From: Pelistega indica
GTDB taxonomy: Bacteria > Pseudomonadota > Gammaproteobacteria > Burkholderiales > Burkholderiaceae_B
NCBI RefSeq assembly: GCF_000506865.1
Contig: NZ_AYSV01000009.1
Span: 1 to 54,682, forward strand
Direction: 5' to 3'
DNA: 54,682 nt
The notes below the pieces were generated by a model. It did not search any database. It was not told where the DNA came from and was given only the letters and a program-made list of their open reading frames with translations. Below, in pieces: positions 26,617 to 36,726 of the stretch; within the stretch, counting starts at the first letter, position 1, and every line of letters begins with the position of its first letter. The position numbers and the translations under genes are program-made.

Positions 26617-28107
26617 ATGTTTACTCTAAAAAAATTATCTGCCTCTTTGTTAGCGCTTTCTTTGGCCATTTCTTCATCTGCTATTGCGGAAAATAATATT
26701 TCTTCGGTATCTAATACTGTCCCTACTAGTCAAACGGCACCACTAGTGATGGGCTTACCTGATTTTACGCCAGTAGTTCAAGCAACAGAAAATGGTGTAG
26801 TAAATATTAGAACAATGAGCAAAGTAAGCTCGCAATCTGGGATGGGGGACTTTGATGGTAGCAATCCAGAAGACCTTTTCCGGTTTTTCTTTGGTCCTGA
26901 TTTCCCTCTACAGACTCCTAAACGTAATACACCAAAACCAAGCAACCCTAATTCAGAAAGAATAGAGCCTAGCGGTGTAGGTTCAGGATTTATCATCTCA
27001 GAGGACGGCTATATTATTACCAATGACCATGTGGTTGATGATGCTACTAAAGTGATTGTGACGTTGAATGATGGTAAGGAATATACAGCTAAAGTTATTG
27101 GATCAGACAAACGAACTGATATTGCTTTATTGAAAATTGATGCTAAAGCTCTTAGTGCTTTAGCGATGGGTGACTCAGAGAAACTGAAAAAAGGTCAATG
27201 GGTCGTAGCGATTGGTTCGCCTTATGGTCTAGAGTCAACAGTGACTTCTGGTATTGTTAGTGCTATCAATCGTGATACAGGGGATTATTTACCATTTATT
27301 CAAACAGATGTGGCTATTAATCCAGGTAACTCTGGTGGACCATTAATTGATCTGGCTGGTAAGGTTGTGGGTGTTAATTCACAGATTTATACCCGTAGTG
27401 GTGGATTTATGGGAATTTCGTTCTCTATTCCTATTAATGAAGCGATGAAAATTGTTGAACAACTTAAAAGCACTGGTACTGTTCAGCGTGGTCGCATAGG
27501 TGTGATGATTGGTGAGGTTAAAAAAGAAGTAGCTGATGCGTTAGGCCTAAAAGATACTAAAGGTGCTTTGGTGAGCAATGTTGAACCTGGTAGCCCCGCT
27601 GAAAAAGCTGGTATCAAATCTGGCGATGTCATCGTTAGTTTTGCGGGCAAGACTATTAACAAATGGAATGATTTACCTCGCTTAGTAGGAATGACTAAAC
27701 CTGGGACACAATCGGATATTACGGTATGGCGTCGAGGTAAAGAAATTACGGTACCTGTTACCTTAGACCAGACAGCAGCTGATAAAAAAGTGACTGCCAC
27801 TGGCGAGAATAATGCAGATAATGCTAGTCAGTTTGATAAATTAGGTTTATCAGTCACTGAATTAACAGATGCTCAAAAACAAAAATTCCGTGTTAATAAT
27901 GGCGTTGTAGTGAATGATGTCGAAGGGCTGGCGCAAGATGTAGGATTGCGTAAGGATGATATTATTTTGGCTATTAATGACAAAGATATCATGTCAGTAA
28001 AACAGTTTCAAAATGAGGTGAAACAATTACCTGCAAATAAAGCAGCTGCACTATTAATTCGTCGTGAAGATTTGACGCAATGGGTCACTGTTACACCTAA
28101 AAAATAA
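26617..28107 (+). CDS. mucD: DegP/MucD-type periplasmic serine protease
   Basis: An HtrA-family envelope quality-control protease and chaperone. The start at 26617 (496 residues) has AAGGA at 8 bases and opens a signal peptide, MFTLKKLSASLLALSLAI, cleaved near AIA-EN. The protease domain holds the triad His in ITNDHVVDD, Asp in KRTDIALLKI and Ser in NPGNSGGPLID; two PDZ domains follow (about 300-385 and 405-490). It heads mucD-lepA-lepB-rnc-era-recO. The upstream rpoE-rseA-rseB genes that usually accompany mucD in this locus are absent. Confidence 0.94.
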   Translation: MFTLKKLSASLLALSLAISSSAIAENNISSVSNTVPTSQTAPLVMGLPDFTPVVQATENGVVNIRTMSKVSSQSGMGDFDGSNPEDLFRFFFGPDFPLQTPKRNTPKPSNPNSERIEPSGVGSGFIISEDGYIITNDHVVDDATKVIVTLNDGKEYTAKVIGSDKRTDIALLKIDAKALSALAMGDSEKLKKGQWVVAIGSPYGLESTVTSGIVSAINRDTGDYLPFIQTDVAINPGNSGGPLIDLAGKVVGVNSQIYTRSGGFMGISFSIPINEAMKIVEQLKSTGTVQRGRIGVMIGEVKKEVADALGLKDTKGALVSNVEPGSPAEKAGIKSGDVIVSFAGKTINKWNDLPRLVGMTKPGTQSDITVWRRGKEITVPVTLDQTAADKKVTATGENNADNASQFDKLGLSVTELTDAQKQKFRVNNGVVVNDVEGLAQDVGLRKDDIILAINDKDIMSVKQFQNEVKQLPANKAAALLIRREDLTQWVTVTPKK

Positions 28108-28146
28108 GTTACAATGTTGGATTGAATAATTTTTACTATTTTTTCG

Positions 28147-29940
28147 ATGCAACACATTCGTAACTTCTCAATTATTGCACATATCGATCACGGTAAATCA
28201 ACTTTAGCGGATCGCTTAATTCAACGGACAGGGGGCTTGGCTGACCGAGAGATGTCAGCTCAAGTCCTTGACTCAATGGATATTGAGCGTGAACGTGGAA
28301 TTACCATTAAGGCACAAACAGCTTCTTTGCAGTACAAAGCTAAGGACGGTAAGACCTATAACTTAAATATTATTGATACACCAGGACACGTAGATTTTTC
28401 CTATGAAGTCAGTCGTTCATTGTCGGCTTGTGAGGGAGCTTTATTAGTCGTTGACGCAAGTCAAGGGGTTGAAGCACAAACAGTTGCCAATTGTTATACC
28501 GCTATTGACTTAGGTGTAGAAGTTATTCCAGTGCTTAATAAAATGGATTTGCCTTCGGCAAACCCAGATGAAGCTCGAGAAGAAATAGAGGATGTGATTG
28601 GTATTGATGCTCATGATGCTGTATTGGCGAGTGCAAAAACAGGCATGGGTATTGATGAGATCTTAGAAGTCATTGTAAATAAAGTGCCACCTCCCAAAGG
28701 TGATCCCAATAAGCCATTGCAAGCCTTAATTATTGATTCATGGTTTGATAATTATGTTGGTGTTGTGATGTTGGTTAGAATTGTCAATGGTACGCTTAAA
28801 CTCAAAGATAAAGTGAGTTTTATGGCGACAGGGGCGTCACACTTGGTTGAGCAATTAGGGGTATTTACGCCTAAGTCATCTCCTCGTCCGCAATTATCTG
28901 CTGGAGAAGTAGGCTTCATTATCACGGGAATTAAAGAGCTTGCTCATGCAAAAGTGGGCGATACCATTACACTGGCACAAAACCCAGCCGCAGAACCTTT
29001 ACCTGGATTTAAAGAAATTAAGCCACAGGTATTTGCTGGTTTGTATCCTGTTGAAAGTAGTGAATACGATCAACTACGAGATTCCTTAGAAAAATTAAAG
29101 CTCAATGATGCGGCACTCATGTTTGAGCCAGAAGTATCGCAGGCATTAGGTTTTGGCTTCCGTTGTGGTTTCTTAGGACTGTTACATATGGAAATTGTCC
29201 AAGAACGCCTAGAACGAGAGTTCGATATGGATCTGATTACGACAGCACCGTCTGTGGTATATGAGGTTGAAAAAACAGATGGTGAAGTGGTCATGATTGA
29301 TAGTCCATCGCGTATGCCAGATGTAGGGTATATTCGTGATATTCGTGAGCCAATGGTCAATGTGACGTTATTTATGCCACAAGATTATGTGGGGCCTGTG
29401 ATGACGTTATGTAATAACAAACGTGGTATTCAAAAGAATATGAGTTACCATGGGCGTCAAGTTCATTTGACGTATGAAATTCCATTAGCTGAAATTGTGT
29501 TAGATTTTTTTGATAAATTAAAATCGGTGTCACGTGGTTATGCTTCAATGGACTATGAGTTCTTAGAATATCGTAGTGCAGATGTGGTGAGAGTTGATTT
29601 ATTAATTAATGGTGACAAAGTAGATGCTTTATCTATGATGGTACACCGTTCAGTCGCTCGTTATCGTGGACGTGAAGTAGTTAGTAAAATGCGAGGGTTA
29701 ATACCTCGACAAATGTATGACGTTGCGGTACAAGCAGCTATCGGAGCTGAAATTATTGCACGTGAAAATGTTAAAGCACTGCGTAAAAACGTTTTGGCAA
29801 AATGTTATGGTGGTGATATCACTCGTAAACGTAAATTACTCGAAAAACAAAAAGCGGGTAAAAAACGTATGAAACAAGTTGGTAGTGTGGAGATTCCACA
29901 AGAAGCTTTCCTTGCTATTTTGCAAGTTGAGGATAAATAA
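28147..29940 (+). CDS. lepA: Translation elongation factor 4 (LepA)
   Basis: A ribosome-bound GTPase implicated in 30S assembly and in translation under stress. The 597-residue protein starts [19 protein letters not shown] (G1), with DTPGHVDF (G3) and NKMDLP (G4), and the LepA-specific C-terminal domain including [20 protein letters not shown] and [19 protein letters not shown]. It precedes lepB by 16 bases, the ancestral pair. Confidence 0.98.
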   Translation: MQHIRNFSIIAHIDHGKSTLADRLIQRTGGLADREMSAQVLDSMDIERERGITIKAQTASLQYKAKDGKTYNLNIIDTPGHVDFSYEVSRSLSACEGALLVVDASQGVEAQTVANCYTAIDLGVEVIPVLNKMDLPSANPDEAREEIEDVIGIDAHDAVLASAKTGMGIDEILEVIVNKVPPPKGDPNKPLQALIIDSWFDNYVGVVMLVRIVNGTLKLKDKVSFMATGASHLVEQLGVFTPKSSPRPQLSAGEVGFIITGIKELAHAKVGDTITLAQNPAAEPLPGFKEIKPQVFAGLYPVESSEYDQLRDSLEKLKLNDAALMFEPEVSQALGFGFRCGFLGLLHMEIVQERLEREFDMDLITTAPSVVYEVEKTDGEVVMIDSPSRMPDVGYIRDIREPMVNVTLFMPQDYVGPVMTLCNNKRGIQKNMSYHGRQVHLTYEIPLAEIVLDFFDKLKSVSRGYASMDYEFLEYRSADVVRVDLLINGDKVDALSMMVHRSVARYRGREVVSKMRGLIPRQMYDVAVQAAIGAEIIARENVKALRKNVLAKCYGGDITRKRKLLEKQKAGKKRMKQVGSVEIPQEAFLAILQVEDK

Positions 29941-29956
29941 GCGAGGTTAATAAACG

Positions 29957-30773
29957 ATGGATTTTGCGGTTATATTTTTTATTCTTTTAGTCGTAACATG
30001 GGCGATTAAACTATTGGATAAATGGGTCTTAAAACCTCGTCGCGTTGCCACCTATGGTGCTGAGCATGCAGATGAGTATCGCTCTAAACTAGTAGAATAT
30101 GCGGTTGGTTTTTTTCCTGGTGATTTTATTTGTATTTGTTCTACGATCATTTGTGGTAGAACCTTTTCGCATTCCATCGGGATCGATGTTACCGACATTA
30201 GAAAGTGGCGATATGATTTTGGTTAATAAATTTTCTTATGGTATTCGCTTGCCTATTATTAATCAGAAAATTATTCCATTAGGTGATCCTCAAAGAGGAG
30301 ATGTGGTGGTATTTAAATACCCAGTGGATACCAAAGTAGATTATATTAAACGTATTGTAGGTGTGCCTGGAGACGTTATTCGTTTTGAAAATAAGCGTTT
30401 AAGTGTCAATGGTGAACAGTTGCCATTACAAGAAGTGGGTCCTTATGTGAATCCAAGTCAGCAATCTGGGTCACCAATGCGTTTCAAAGAAAAATTGGGT
30501 GAAGTTGAGCACGATATTTTATTATTGCCCATGCAAGGCCAAATTCGTCCAATTGTGAACTTCCCTAAATTTGATCAATGTACTTATCCAAGTGCAACAG
30601 CGGTAGAGTGTAAAGTTCCAGAAGGTTATTATTTTGCTATGGGAGACAATCGTGATAATAGTCAGGATAGTCGTTTCTGGGGGTTTGTACCAGACAAAAA
30701 TATAGTGGGTAAAGCCTTTTTTATCTGGATGAATTTTAATGAGTTTGGTCGTATAGGATCATCAGTAAACTAA
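29957..30773 (+). pseudogene. lepB: Signal peptidase I LepB, frame broken at a T7 tract
   Basis: LepB cleaves signal peptides of exported proteins and is normally essential. The first frame (MDFAVIFFILLVVTWAIKLL, then the cytoplasmic loop EYRSKLVEYAVGFF) runs into a T7 run at 30109-30115 and drifts to a stop at 30226. The +1 frame continues exactly as expected: LRSFVVEPFRIPSGSM with the catalytic serine, YIKRIVGVPGD with the lysine, and AMGDNRDNSQDSR. T6 instead of T7 would restore about 271 residues. Because the protein should be indispensable, a sequence error or frequent slippage at the run is more likely than true loss. The stop overlaps the rnc start by one base. Confidence 0.92.
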
Positions 30774-31531
30774 TGAAATACCAAAGATTACAAGAACGTT
30801 TATCATATAAATTCACAAATATGAATTTGTTAATGCGTGCATTAACTCATCGGAGTTATAGTATGCAGCACAATGAAAGATTAGAGTTCTTAGGTGATTC
30901 AATTCTAAATTTTTCAGTGGCTTCTTTATTGTTTACGTTATTACAACATCAAGATGAAGGTGATTTGTCGCGTATTCGTTCTAGCTTGGTTAATCAATCT
31001 ACCTTAGCTGAATTGGCCATTCAATTAGAGCTACCAGATTTATTATTGTTAGGTGAGGGTGAGCTAAAAAGTGGTGGATTTAGACGACCTTCAATTTTAG
31101 CAGATGCTATGGAAGCAATTTTTGGTGCAATTTATTTAGATAATGGTATTGAACAAGCACAACAAGTGATTGAAAAGCTTTACCGTCCTTTATTAAAGGA
31201 TGTGGACTTTTCAACATTGGGCAAAGATGCCAAAACATTATTACAGGAAATGTTGCAAGCTCGTCGTTTGCCTTTACCTCAATATACTGTATTAGCAACA
31301 ACTGGTGCGGCACATGATCAACAGTTTGAAGTTGAGTGTAGTGTTCCTGATTTGAATTTATCTGCTTCAGCAACGGGTGGTAGCCGTAGAGCTGCAGAGC
31401 AAAGTGCCGCCAAAATTGTGATTAACCAACTTAAGCAAGTATCACCAAATAAGAAAAGCATTGTAAAAGCTAAACAACGTGTTGTTACCCAATTGACCTT
31501 ACCAGTTGCAGTGGAGCAGGAGATAAAATGA
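30773..31531 (+). CDS. rnc: Ribonuclease III
   Basis: Double-strand-specific endonuclease for rRNA and mRNA processing. The 252-residue protein has the signature [16 protein letters not shown] with the metal-binding residues, the second acidic cluster in [15 protein letters not shown], and a C-terminal double-stranded RNA-binding domain (about 155-222, [18 protein letters not shown] ... [13 protein letters not shown]). A 30-residue basic tail follows. It overlaps lepB by one base and era by four. Confidence 0.97.
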   Translation: MKYQRLQERLSYKFTNMNLLMRALTHRSYSMQHNERLEFLGDSILNFSVASLLFTLLQHQDEGDLSRIRSSLVNQSTLAELAIQLELPDLLLLGEGELKSGGFRRPSILADAMEAIFGAIYLDNGIEQAQQVIEKLYRPLLKDVDFSTLGKDAKTLLQEMLQARRLPLPQYTVLATTGAAHDQQFEVECSVPDLNLSASATGGSRRAAEQSAAKIVINQLKQVSPNKKSIVKAKQRVVTQLTLPVAVEQEIK

Positions 31532-32421
31532 CTGAGCAGACATCTTTTAAAACAGGTTTTATTGCGGTCGTAGGTCGCCCTAATGTTGGTAAATCAACGC
31601 TTATTAATGCCTTAATTGGAGGCAAAATTTCTATTGTGTCACGTAAGGCTCAGACAACGAGACATAGAATTCATGGTGTACTAACACAAGATAATAAACA
31701 GTTTATATTTGTGGATACGCCAGGCTTTCAAACACGTCATGGTGGTACGATGAATCGTATGATGAATCGTGTTGTGACACAAACATTAGCCGATGTAGAT
31801 GTTGTTGTGCATGTAGTTGAGGCTGGCAAATGGGGAGAAGGGGATGATAATGTGGTGCCTTTATTACCTACATCGAAAAAGTGTATTCTAGTGATTAGTA
31901 AAGTTGATTTACTCAAAAGCAAAAATGATTTGTTTGAATTTACCAGCAAAATCTTACAAAAATTTCCTTATGATGCGGTAGTTCCTTTGAGTGCTGTTAA
32001 AGATATTCAGCTCAATGTATTATTGGATGAGATTGCACAACGGTTGCCAGAAGGTGAGCCGATGTTTGATGAAGATGCCATGACAGATCGTTCAGTGCGC
32101 TTTATCACCGCCGAACTAATTCGGGAGAAAATTTTCCGTTTAGTAGGAGATGAACTACCTTATGCCAGCACAGTCCAAATAGAAAAATGGGATGAAACTC
32201 CAGAGGGTGTACATATCAATGCGTGTGTTGTGGTAGAAAGAGAAAGCCATAAACCCATTTTGCTAGGTGCAAAAGGTATGCATATGAAACGAATTGCGAC
32301 GGAGGCACGTCAGGATATTCGAGAGATGCTAGATAAGCCTGTTTTTCTAGAAATTTATATCAAAGTACGTAAAGGTTGGTCTGATAAAGAAAGTGCTTTA
32401 CGTGACCTTGGTTATGAGTAA
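31528..32421 (+). CDS. era: GTPase Era
   Basis: Essential GTPase for 30S maturation. The 297-residue protein has G1 GRPNVGKST, switch region [14 protein letters not shown]3 DTPGF, G4 SKVD, and a C-terminal KH domain with [15 protein letters not shown]. The start overlaps the rnc stop (ATGA). recO begins inside its last codons. Confidence 0.98.
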   Translation: MTEQTSFKTGFIAVVGRPNVGKSTLINALIGGKISIVSRKAQTTRHRIHGVLTQDNKQFIFVDTPGFQTRHGGTMNRMMNRVVTQTLADVDVVVHVVEAGKWGEGDDNVVPLLPTSKKCILVISKVDLLKSKNDLFEFTSKILQKFPYDAVVPLSAVKDIQLNVLLDEIAQRLPEGEPMFDEDAMTDRSVRFITAELIREKIFRLVGDELPYASTVQIEKWDETPEGVHINACVVVERESHKPILLGAKGMHMKRIATEARQDIREMLDKPVFLEIYIKVRKGWSDKESALRDLGYE

Positions 32422-33010
32422 ACGTCAGCACAAAGTTATTGATGCCCATGCTTTTTTATTAAAAGCGATTCCATGGAGCGAAACGTCTTGTGTCGCTACG
32501 GTATTTTCTCGTGATTATGGACTCGTTGCAGGTATTGCTAAAGGTGCCAAAAGACCGTATTCCGTCATGCGTCCTATTTTGTCTCATTTTCAACCCTTAG
32601 TTGTCTCATGGAGTGGGACAGGTGAGGTGAAAACTATTACTCAAGCTGAATTTGATGGGTTTATTGCATTGCCGTCAAAAGCATTAATGTCAGCATGGTA
32701 TTTGAATGAATTATTATTGCGAAGCTTACCCCCGGAAGATTCTTTTTCTATTTTATATGACGAATATGTGTTTGCTTTACAAAACTTAAGTTCAGGTCTA
32801 GACGAAAGAATCGTATTACGACGTTTTGAATGGTTGTTACTTAAAGAAGTTGGTTATGGTATGGATGAATCGATGCCTGATTTTTATCAGCTAGAGAGTG
32901 AACCATTATTGAGACAAAGGCTGAGACAAGCTATTGATAATTACTTAGAGGGTAAAACACTCAATACGCGTAAAGTGGTTACAGAATTAAAAAATAGCTA
33001 TCCTCGTTAA
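32414..33010 (+). CDS. recO: DNA repair protein RecO, compact form
   Basis: RecO loads RecA with RecR onto gapped DNA. I start it at 32414 (GGTTATGAGTAAACG), overlapping the era stop. The N-terminal OB-fold (DAHAFLLKAIPWSETSCVA, GLVAGIAKGAKRP, LSHFQPL) and helical part (FEWLLLKEVGYG) are typical. At 198 residues it is some 40 shorter than E. coli RecO: after YGMDESMPDF the sequence jumps to LRQRLRQAIDNYLEGKTL, the usual last helices, so the central cysteine-containing hairpin segment seems missing with the frame kept. Confidence 0.9.
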   Translation: MSKRQHKVIDAHAFLLKAIPWSETSCVATVFSRDYGLVAGIAKGAKRPYSVMRPILSHFQPLVVSWSGTGEVKTITQAEFDGFIALPSKALMSAWYLNELLLRSLPPEDSFSILYDEYVFALQNLSSGLDERIVLRRFEWLLLKEVGYGMDESMPDFYQLESEPLLRQRLRQAIDNYLEGKTLNTRKVVTELKNSYPR

Positions 33011-33076
33011 TAAAAAACGTATCCCCTGATTATGGAACGCTTTTGCTATAAACAAATAACAGATTGTTTTATATGC

Positions 33077-33595
33077 CTATTGGTCTATAACCTTGCCAGT
33101 TAGGCTTGTCTGGTTTTCCATTCGGATTAGCATGAAGATGAATGTATAAGGTTTTGTGGTATGTTCATGTTGAAATTGATGTAGTGCTAGACATTGATCT
33201 ACATCTTTAAGGTTATCTTTGTGTTGGTGATCTTTACCAACTAGAAGCGTCTGAAGAGCTTTCTGCTTGGCTTGCTCTGGACTATTTGCTACGAATAGTC
33301 CATAATCATGTTGCTCTGCCAACGAGCCAGGTGTATAACCACCGACATAAACAAAGAATAGTTTTTCTTGCTGATGCGTGGGAGGCGTTTCAGACAATAT
33401 AATGTCAAAGCCGTCTGCCCAATTAAGCACTGTATAGCCATCGAGATGGATTTTATCTGGGTCACCAAACCAGCGTTGGCGTAGCGTAGGAATGGCTTCT
33501 TCAACATTGTGATCAACTACAAATTGTATGTCATGGACTTCAATAGTAGAAAAACCAGCATTTCCACCAAGATAAAACATATAGAGCTGTTGCAT
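33077..33595 (-). CDS. DUF1543 family protein
   Basis: A 172-residue soluble protein starting MQQLYMFYLGGNAGFSTIEV; YLGGNAG...IEVHDIQFV is the DUF1543 hallmark and recurs weakly in the second half (LFFVYVGGYTPGSLAEQHD), suggesting a duplicated domain. Function of the family is unknown. Longer in-frame starts up to 33667 add a hydrophobic stretch without clear support. The gene is convergent with recO. Confidence 0.8.
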   Translation of the reverse strand: MQQLYMFYLGGNAGFSTIEVHDIQFVVDHNVEEAIPTLRQRWFGDPDKIHLDGYTVLNWADGFDIILSETPPTHQQEKLFFVYVGGYTPGSLAEQHDYGLFVANSPEQAKQKALQTLLVGKDHQHKDNLKDVDQCLALHQFQHEHTTKPYTFIFMLIRMENQTSLTGKVIDQ

Positions 33596-33810
33596 AGTAA
33601 AATGAAAAATATGATTAAGTAAAAAGAAAAAATAGCGGTTGCTATCTAAACATAAGTACAATCTCATTATATTAATAAGATTCGCTTTATTGTAGTTAAA
33701 ATGCTATGGTCTAAGCCCAACGTCTATATGTCAAAAATAAAGAAAGGTTTGTTAATAAGTTAAAGTGTTTAGACGATAGTCGGTTAATTTTTACTAAAAG
33801 GAGTTAACTC

Positions 33811-35442
33811 GTGGTCAAGAGAAATCAGTTATCTATCCTAGCGATAAGCTTAATGACAGCAAGCCCTGCACTTTTAGCAGAAACATTTAACGTAGATAGC
33901 CATATCCAAGAAGTTATTGTCTATCCAGAGCAAGCGTATTTAACAAGACAGGCAAAAATTCATTTACCGGTAGGTGAGCACCGTCTAGTTTTTTCTAATT
34001 TATCTGAGCAAGTTGAAAGCCAATCCTTGCAATTTAAAGCAAATGGCTCTGCGCCTTTAACCCTCATTGGTGTGGAAGAACAACAAATAGAAAAGGATAA
34101 AATTAAGAGCGAGTCTTTAGAAAAAATCAAAACTCGACTAAAAGAAGCAGAACAAGCAAAACAAAAAGTTATCGATCAAATAAGAGTGTTGGATGGTCAA
34201 TTAGAGCTTATTAGTCAATTACAAAAAAATATTGCCTCTTCTGAAAGGCCATTTAATCTAGAAGAAGTAAAACAAGTACAACAATTTTCACGTCAATCTC
34301 AAGCACAGTTATTAGAGGAGCAATTAGGTCTGAGTGATAAACTTTCTGAGCAAGATAAATTAATTGCGGAAATTAACAATGAGCTAGAGAAAGAAAAAGA
34401 AAAACAATTTGGTCGTAATAAACAAGTGGTTGTTAGAGTCAGAGCGAGTAAAGAAGGTGACTATACTTTAGGATTAAACTATATTAACTATGGCGTTAGT
34501 TGGGTGCCTAGCTATCAATTATTTTTTGATAGCAATGCAAAGAAAATTCAGCTGAAATATACGGCTAATATCACGCAAAATACCAATGAGGACTGGGAAA
34601 ATGTCAACGTTAAACTATCTACTGGTCGCCCCGTTCAGGTTGGTGAAGTACCAGAGGTAAGTCCTTGGTTTATTGATTATTATCAGCCACCAATGAGAAC
34701 AAAACGTATGGTGACAAACAAAGGAATTGCAGGATCTCAAGCAATGGAAGCTACCGTGATGGCTGCAGCACCAGCGCAAGAAGAGGCGGCTGGTGTCGTC
34801 TCTGATGCGGCAATCGTTCAGGATAATCAGCTGGCGGTGACTTTTGAAATTAAACATAAAATTAATTTATTAAGCAAAGAAGAAAGCCAAGCCATTGAGA
34901 TGCAAACTAGCAATCAGGATGTAGAAGTGGTGTATGCTTACTATCCGCAGCAACAAGACAAAGTATTAGTCACAGTAAAAGGAGAAAATAAATCAGAATA
35001 TCCTCTTTTGGCAGGTGAGTTGCAAACGTATTTTGATGGTCAGTTTGTTGGGCAAGGAAGTTTACCTACCATTTATACGGGGCAAAAATTTACCCAATTA
35101 GTTGGCGAAGATCAAAAAGTTGTTGTTAAAAAATCACCACTTAAACGACTAGAAGAAACAAGTGGTGTGATTAATAAAACGAAAAAGCTTAAATTTGTAG
35201 AGGAAGTAACGTTGACTAATTCACATCCAGAAGCGATTGAATTAGTGATTAATGAGCGTATTCCTAGTTCAAGACAAAAAGATATTATTGTTACTTTACA
35301 AAGTCCTAATAGTAACGATATAAAAATGGATCAATTTGGTCGATACCAACAAACGATTAAATTAGGTCCTAAAGTAGACCAAGTAGTTAAAAAAGAATTT
35401 ACTATTGAGTATCCAGCAGATAAAAATATCAATACAAATTAA
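33811..35442 (+). CDS. Exported DUF4139 (MuiA-like) protein
   Basis: A 543-residue protein with a GTG start preceded by AAGGAG. A signal peptide (about 1-22, ending LLA-ET) is followed by an N-terminal DUF4140 domain (IQEVIVYPEQAYLTRQAKI), a coiled coil at about 95-195 rich in Glu, Lys and Gln, and the DUF4139 beta-rich domain (YTLGLNYINYGVSWVPSYQL, NITQNTNEDWENVNVKLSTG). These proteins are sometimes called mucoidy inhibitor A; their biochemical role is not established. It is monocistronic. Confidence 0.88.
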   Translation: MVKRNQLSILAISLMTASPALLAETFNVDSHIQEVIVYPEQAYLTRQAKIHLPVGEHRLVFSNLSEQVESQSLQFKANGSAPLTLIGVEEQQIEKDKIKSESLEKIKTRLKEAEQAKQKVIDQIRVLDGQLELISQLQKNIASSERPFNLEEVKQVQQFSRQSQAQLLEEQLGLSDKLSEQDKLIAEINNELEKEKEKQFGRNKQVVVRVRASKEGDYTLGLNYINYGVSWVPSYQLFFDSNAKKIQLKYTANITQNTNEDWENVNVKLSTGRPVQVGEVPEVSPWFIDYYQPPMRTKRMVTNKGIAGSQAMEATVMAAAPAQEEAAGVVSDAAIVQDNQLAVTFEIKHKINLLSKEESQAIEMQTSNQDVEVVYAYYPQQQDKVLVTVKGENKSEYPLLAGELQTYFDGQFVGQGSLPTIYTGQKFTQLVGEDQKVVVKKSPLKRLEETSGVINKTKKLKFVEEVTLTNSHPEAIELVINERIPSSRQKDIIVTLQSPNSNDIKMDQFGRYQQTIKLGPKVDQVVKKEFTIEYPADKNINTN

Positions 35443-35513
35443 ATTTTTGTTAAGAAATGGGTTTTAAGCTATTGAAAATTTGTGTTTAAACTGTTAAAAA
35501 AATAAAAATTAGT

Positions 35514-35519
35514 TATAAT
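35514..35519 (+). promoter_or_regulatory. Putative -10 element for the OmpA-family lipoprotein gene
   Basis: A perfect TATAAT (TTATAATGG) about 107 bases before the lipoprotein ATG. No convincing -35 is seen at 17 bases. The leader is AT-rich. Inference. Confidence 0.4.
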
Positions 35520-35625
35520 GGTTACTCTATCGGATTGATAATTAATATGATTTTAAATGAAATATTAGTTATCTAATTATTATGAAAATTAACGCGCAGT
35601 CAAGGCGTGCTACAGGGATTTTAAG

Positions 35626-36456
35626 ATGAAATTAACTCGTTTAGCTTTAGTAATGTCGGCTGGATTTGTTCTTAGTGCTTGCGGAAACTTAAGTAAAGTT
35701 TCTTCTGAAGGAACGGCAGATGTTTCTGATTTAGTTTGGCCTAAATTAAGTGCAGCACAATTTAATCATAGCGGTACTCAAGAGGGGTCATGGCCTAATT
35801 GGGATAATGTTCGTCTAATTGAACGTGGCATGAATAAAGACCAACTTTATAACTTAATCGGTCGCCCACACTTTGCAGAAGGTTTTGGAACACGTGAATG
35901 GAATTATGCCTTTAATTATCGTGAAAATGGTGAGTTAAAGGTTTGCCAATACAAGATTCTGTTCGATAAAGATATGAATGCACAAAGCTTCTTCTGGTAT
36001 CCAAATGGATGTAATGGCAATGCAAACTATACATTAGGCGATACGTTATTTGATTTTGATAAAGATTACCTTACAACAGAAGGTCAAGCTGTTGTGCAAA
36101 ATGTGGCTCAAGAGTTAACAAAAAATGGGGCAAAATCTGTTGTAGTGACTGGTTATACTGATCGCTTAGGGTCTGAAAGCTATAATCTTGACTTATCTAA
36201 ACGTCGTGCGGCTACAGTAGGACAAGCACTTAAAGATAATGGTGTAACGGCTTCAATTGAAACAGTTGGTATGGGTAAGGCTCACCAAATCAAAGCATGT
36301 TCAAATGAGACAGGTCAAGCATTACGTGATTGCTTAAAACCAAACCGTCGTGTTGAAGTAAAAGCGAATGGTACAACACCAGTCACTGGTGCTGCAGGTA
36401 AAGAAGGACCATCAGCTTTATACGATAAATCTTATCCTCAACCACCAAAACGCTAA
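35626..36456 (+). CDS. Outer-membrane lipoprotein with BamE-like and OmpA C-terminal domains
   Basis: A 276-residue lipoprotein: signal MKLTRLALVMSAGFVLSAC with Cys 19 as the lipid site. Residues about 60-120 resemble the BamE/SmpA fold (IERGMNKDQLYNLIGRPHF, REWNYAFNYRE). Residues about 140-245 are an OmpA-type peptidoglycan-binding domain (FDFDKDYLTTEGQAVV, VTGYTDRLGSESYNLDLSKR, NRRVEVKA). It should tether the outer membrane to the wall. A strong terminator follows. The pair of domains in one chain is known in betaproteobacteria; whether it touches the BAM machinery is not known. Confidence 0.88.
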   Translation: MKLTRLALVMSAGFVLSACGNLSKVSSEGTADVSDLVWPKLSAAQFNHSGTQEGSWPNWDNVRLIERGMNKDQLYNLIGRPHFAEGFGTREWNYAFNYRENGELKVCQYKILFDKDMNAQSFFWYPNGCNGNANYTLGDTLFDFDKDYLTTEGQAVVQNVAQELTKNGAKSVVVTGYTDRLGSESYNLDLSKRRAATVGQALKDNGVTASIETVGMGKAHQIKACSNETGQALRDCLKPNRRVEVKANGTTPVTGAAGKEGPSALYDKSYPQPPKR

Positions 36457-36503
36457 GATTGTAGTTTATTAGTAGTTTAAATTTTTAGTTATAGTAAAAA
36501 TCG

Positions 36504-36547
36504 AATTGCCCCTCATTAGCAGAAAACTAATGGGGGGCAATTTTTTT
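36504..36547 (+). terminator. Intrinsic terminator after the OmpA-family lipoprotein
   Basis: AATTGCCCC-T-CATTAG pairs with CTAATG-G-GGGGCAATT around a 7-nt loop, followed by TTTTTTT (36541-36547). It insulates the Fur-controlled operon downstream. Confidence 0.93.
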
Positions 36548-36635
36548 AAGAGTTATTATTTTTTAAATTTATTCGCCTAGAGATAGAGGGCGATGCTAGT
36601 ATTCATAAGCTGTATTATTTTCTCTTTATCTATTA

Positions 36636-36663
36636 TTGAACTAGAAATTATTTTTAATAATAT
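36636..36663 (+). promoter_or_regulatory. Putative promoter of the iron-type ABC operon
   Basis: TTGAAC (36636-36641) and TAATAT (36658-36663) with a 16-base spacer stand just upstream of the Fur box. Weak on its own; supported by its placement. Confidence 0.4.
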
Positions 36664-36677
36664 ATTACAATATCAAA

Positions 36678-36696
36678 AATGATAATGAATATCATT
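36678..36696 (+). promoter_or_regulatory. Fur box (iron-dependent repressor operator)
   Basis: AATGATAATGAATATCATT is an inverted repeat (AATGATA / TATCATT around ATGAA) that closely matches the Fur consensus built of GATAAT/ATTATC units. It lies about 30 bases upstream of the binding-protein ATG and just after a candidate promoter, so Fur with ferrous iron would block transcription. Direct sequence observation; binding is inferred. Confidence 0.88.
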
Positions 36697-36726
36697 TGTG
36701 TTTTTATAAAATTTTAAAGAAATTAT

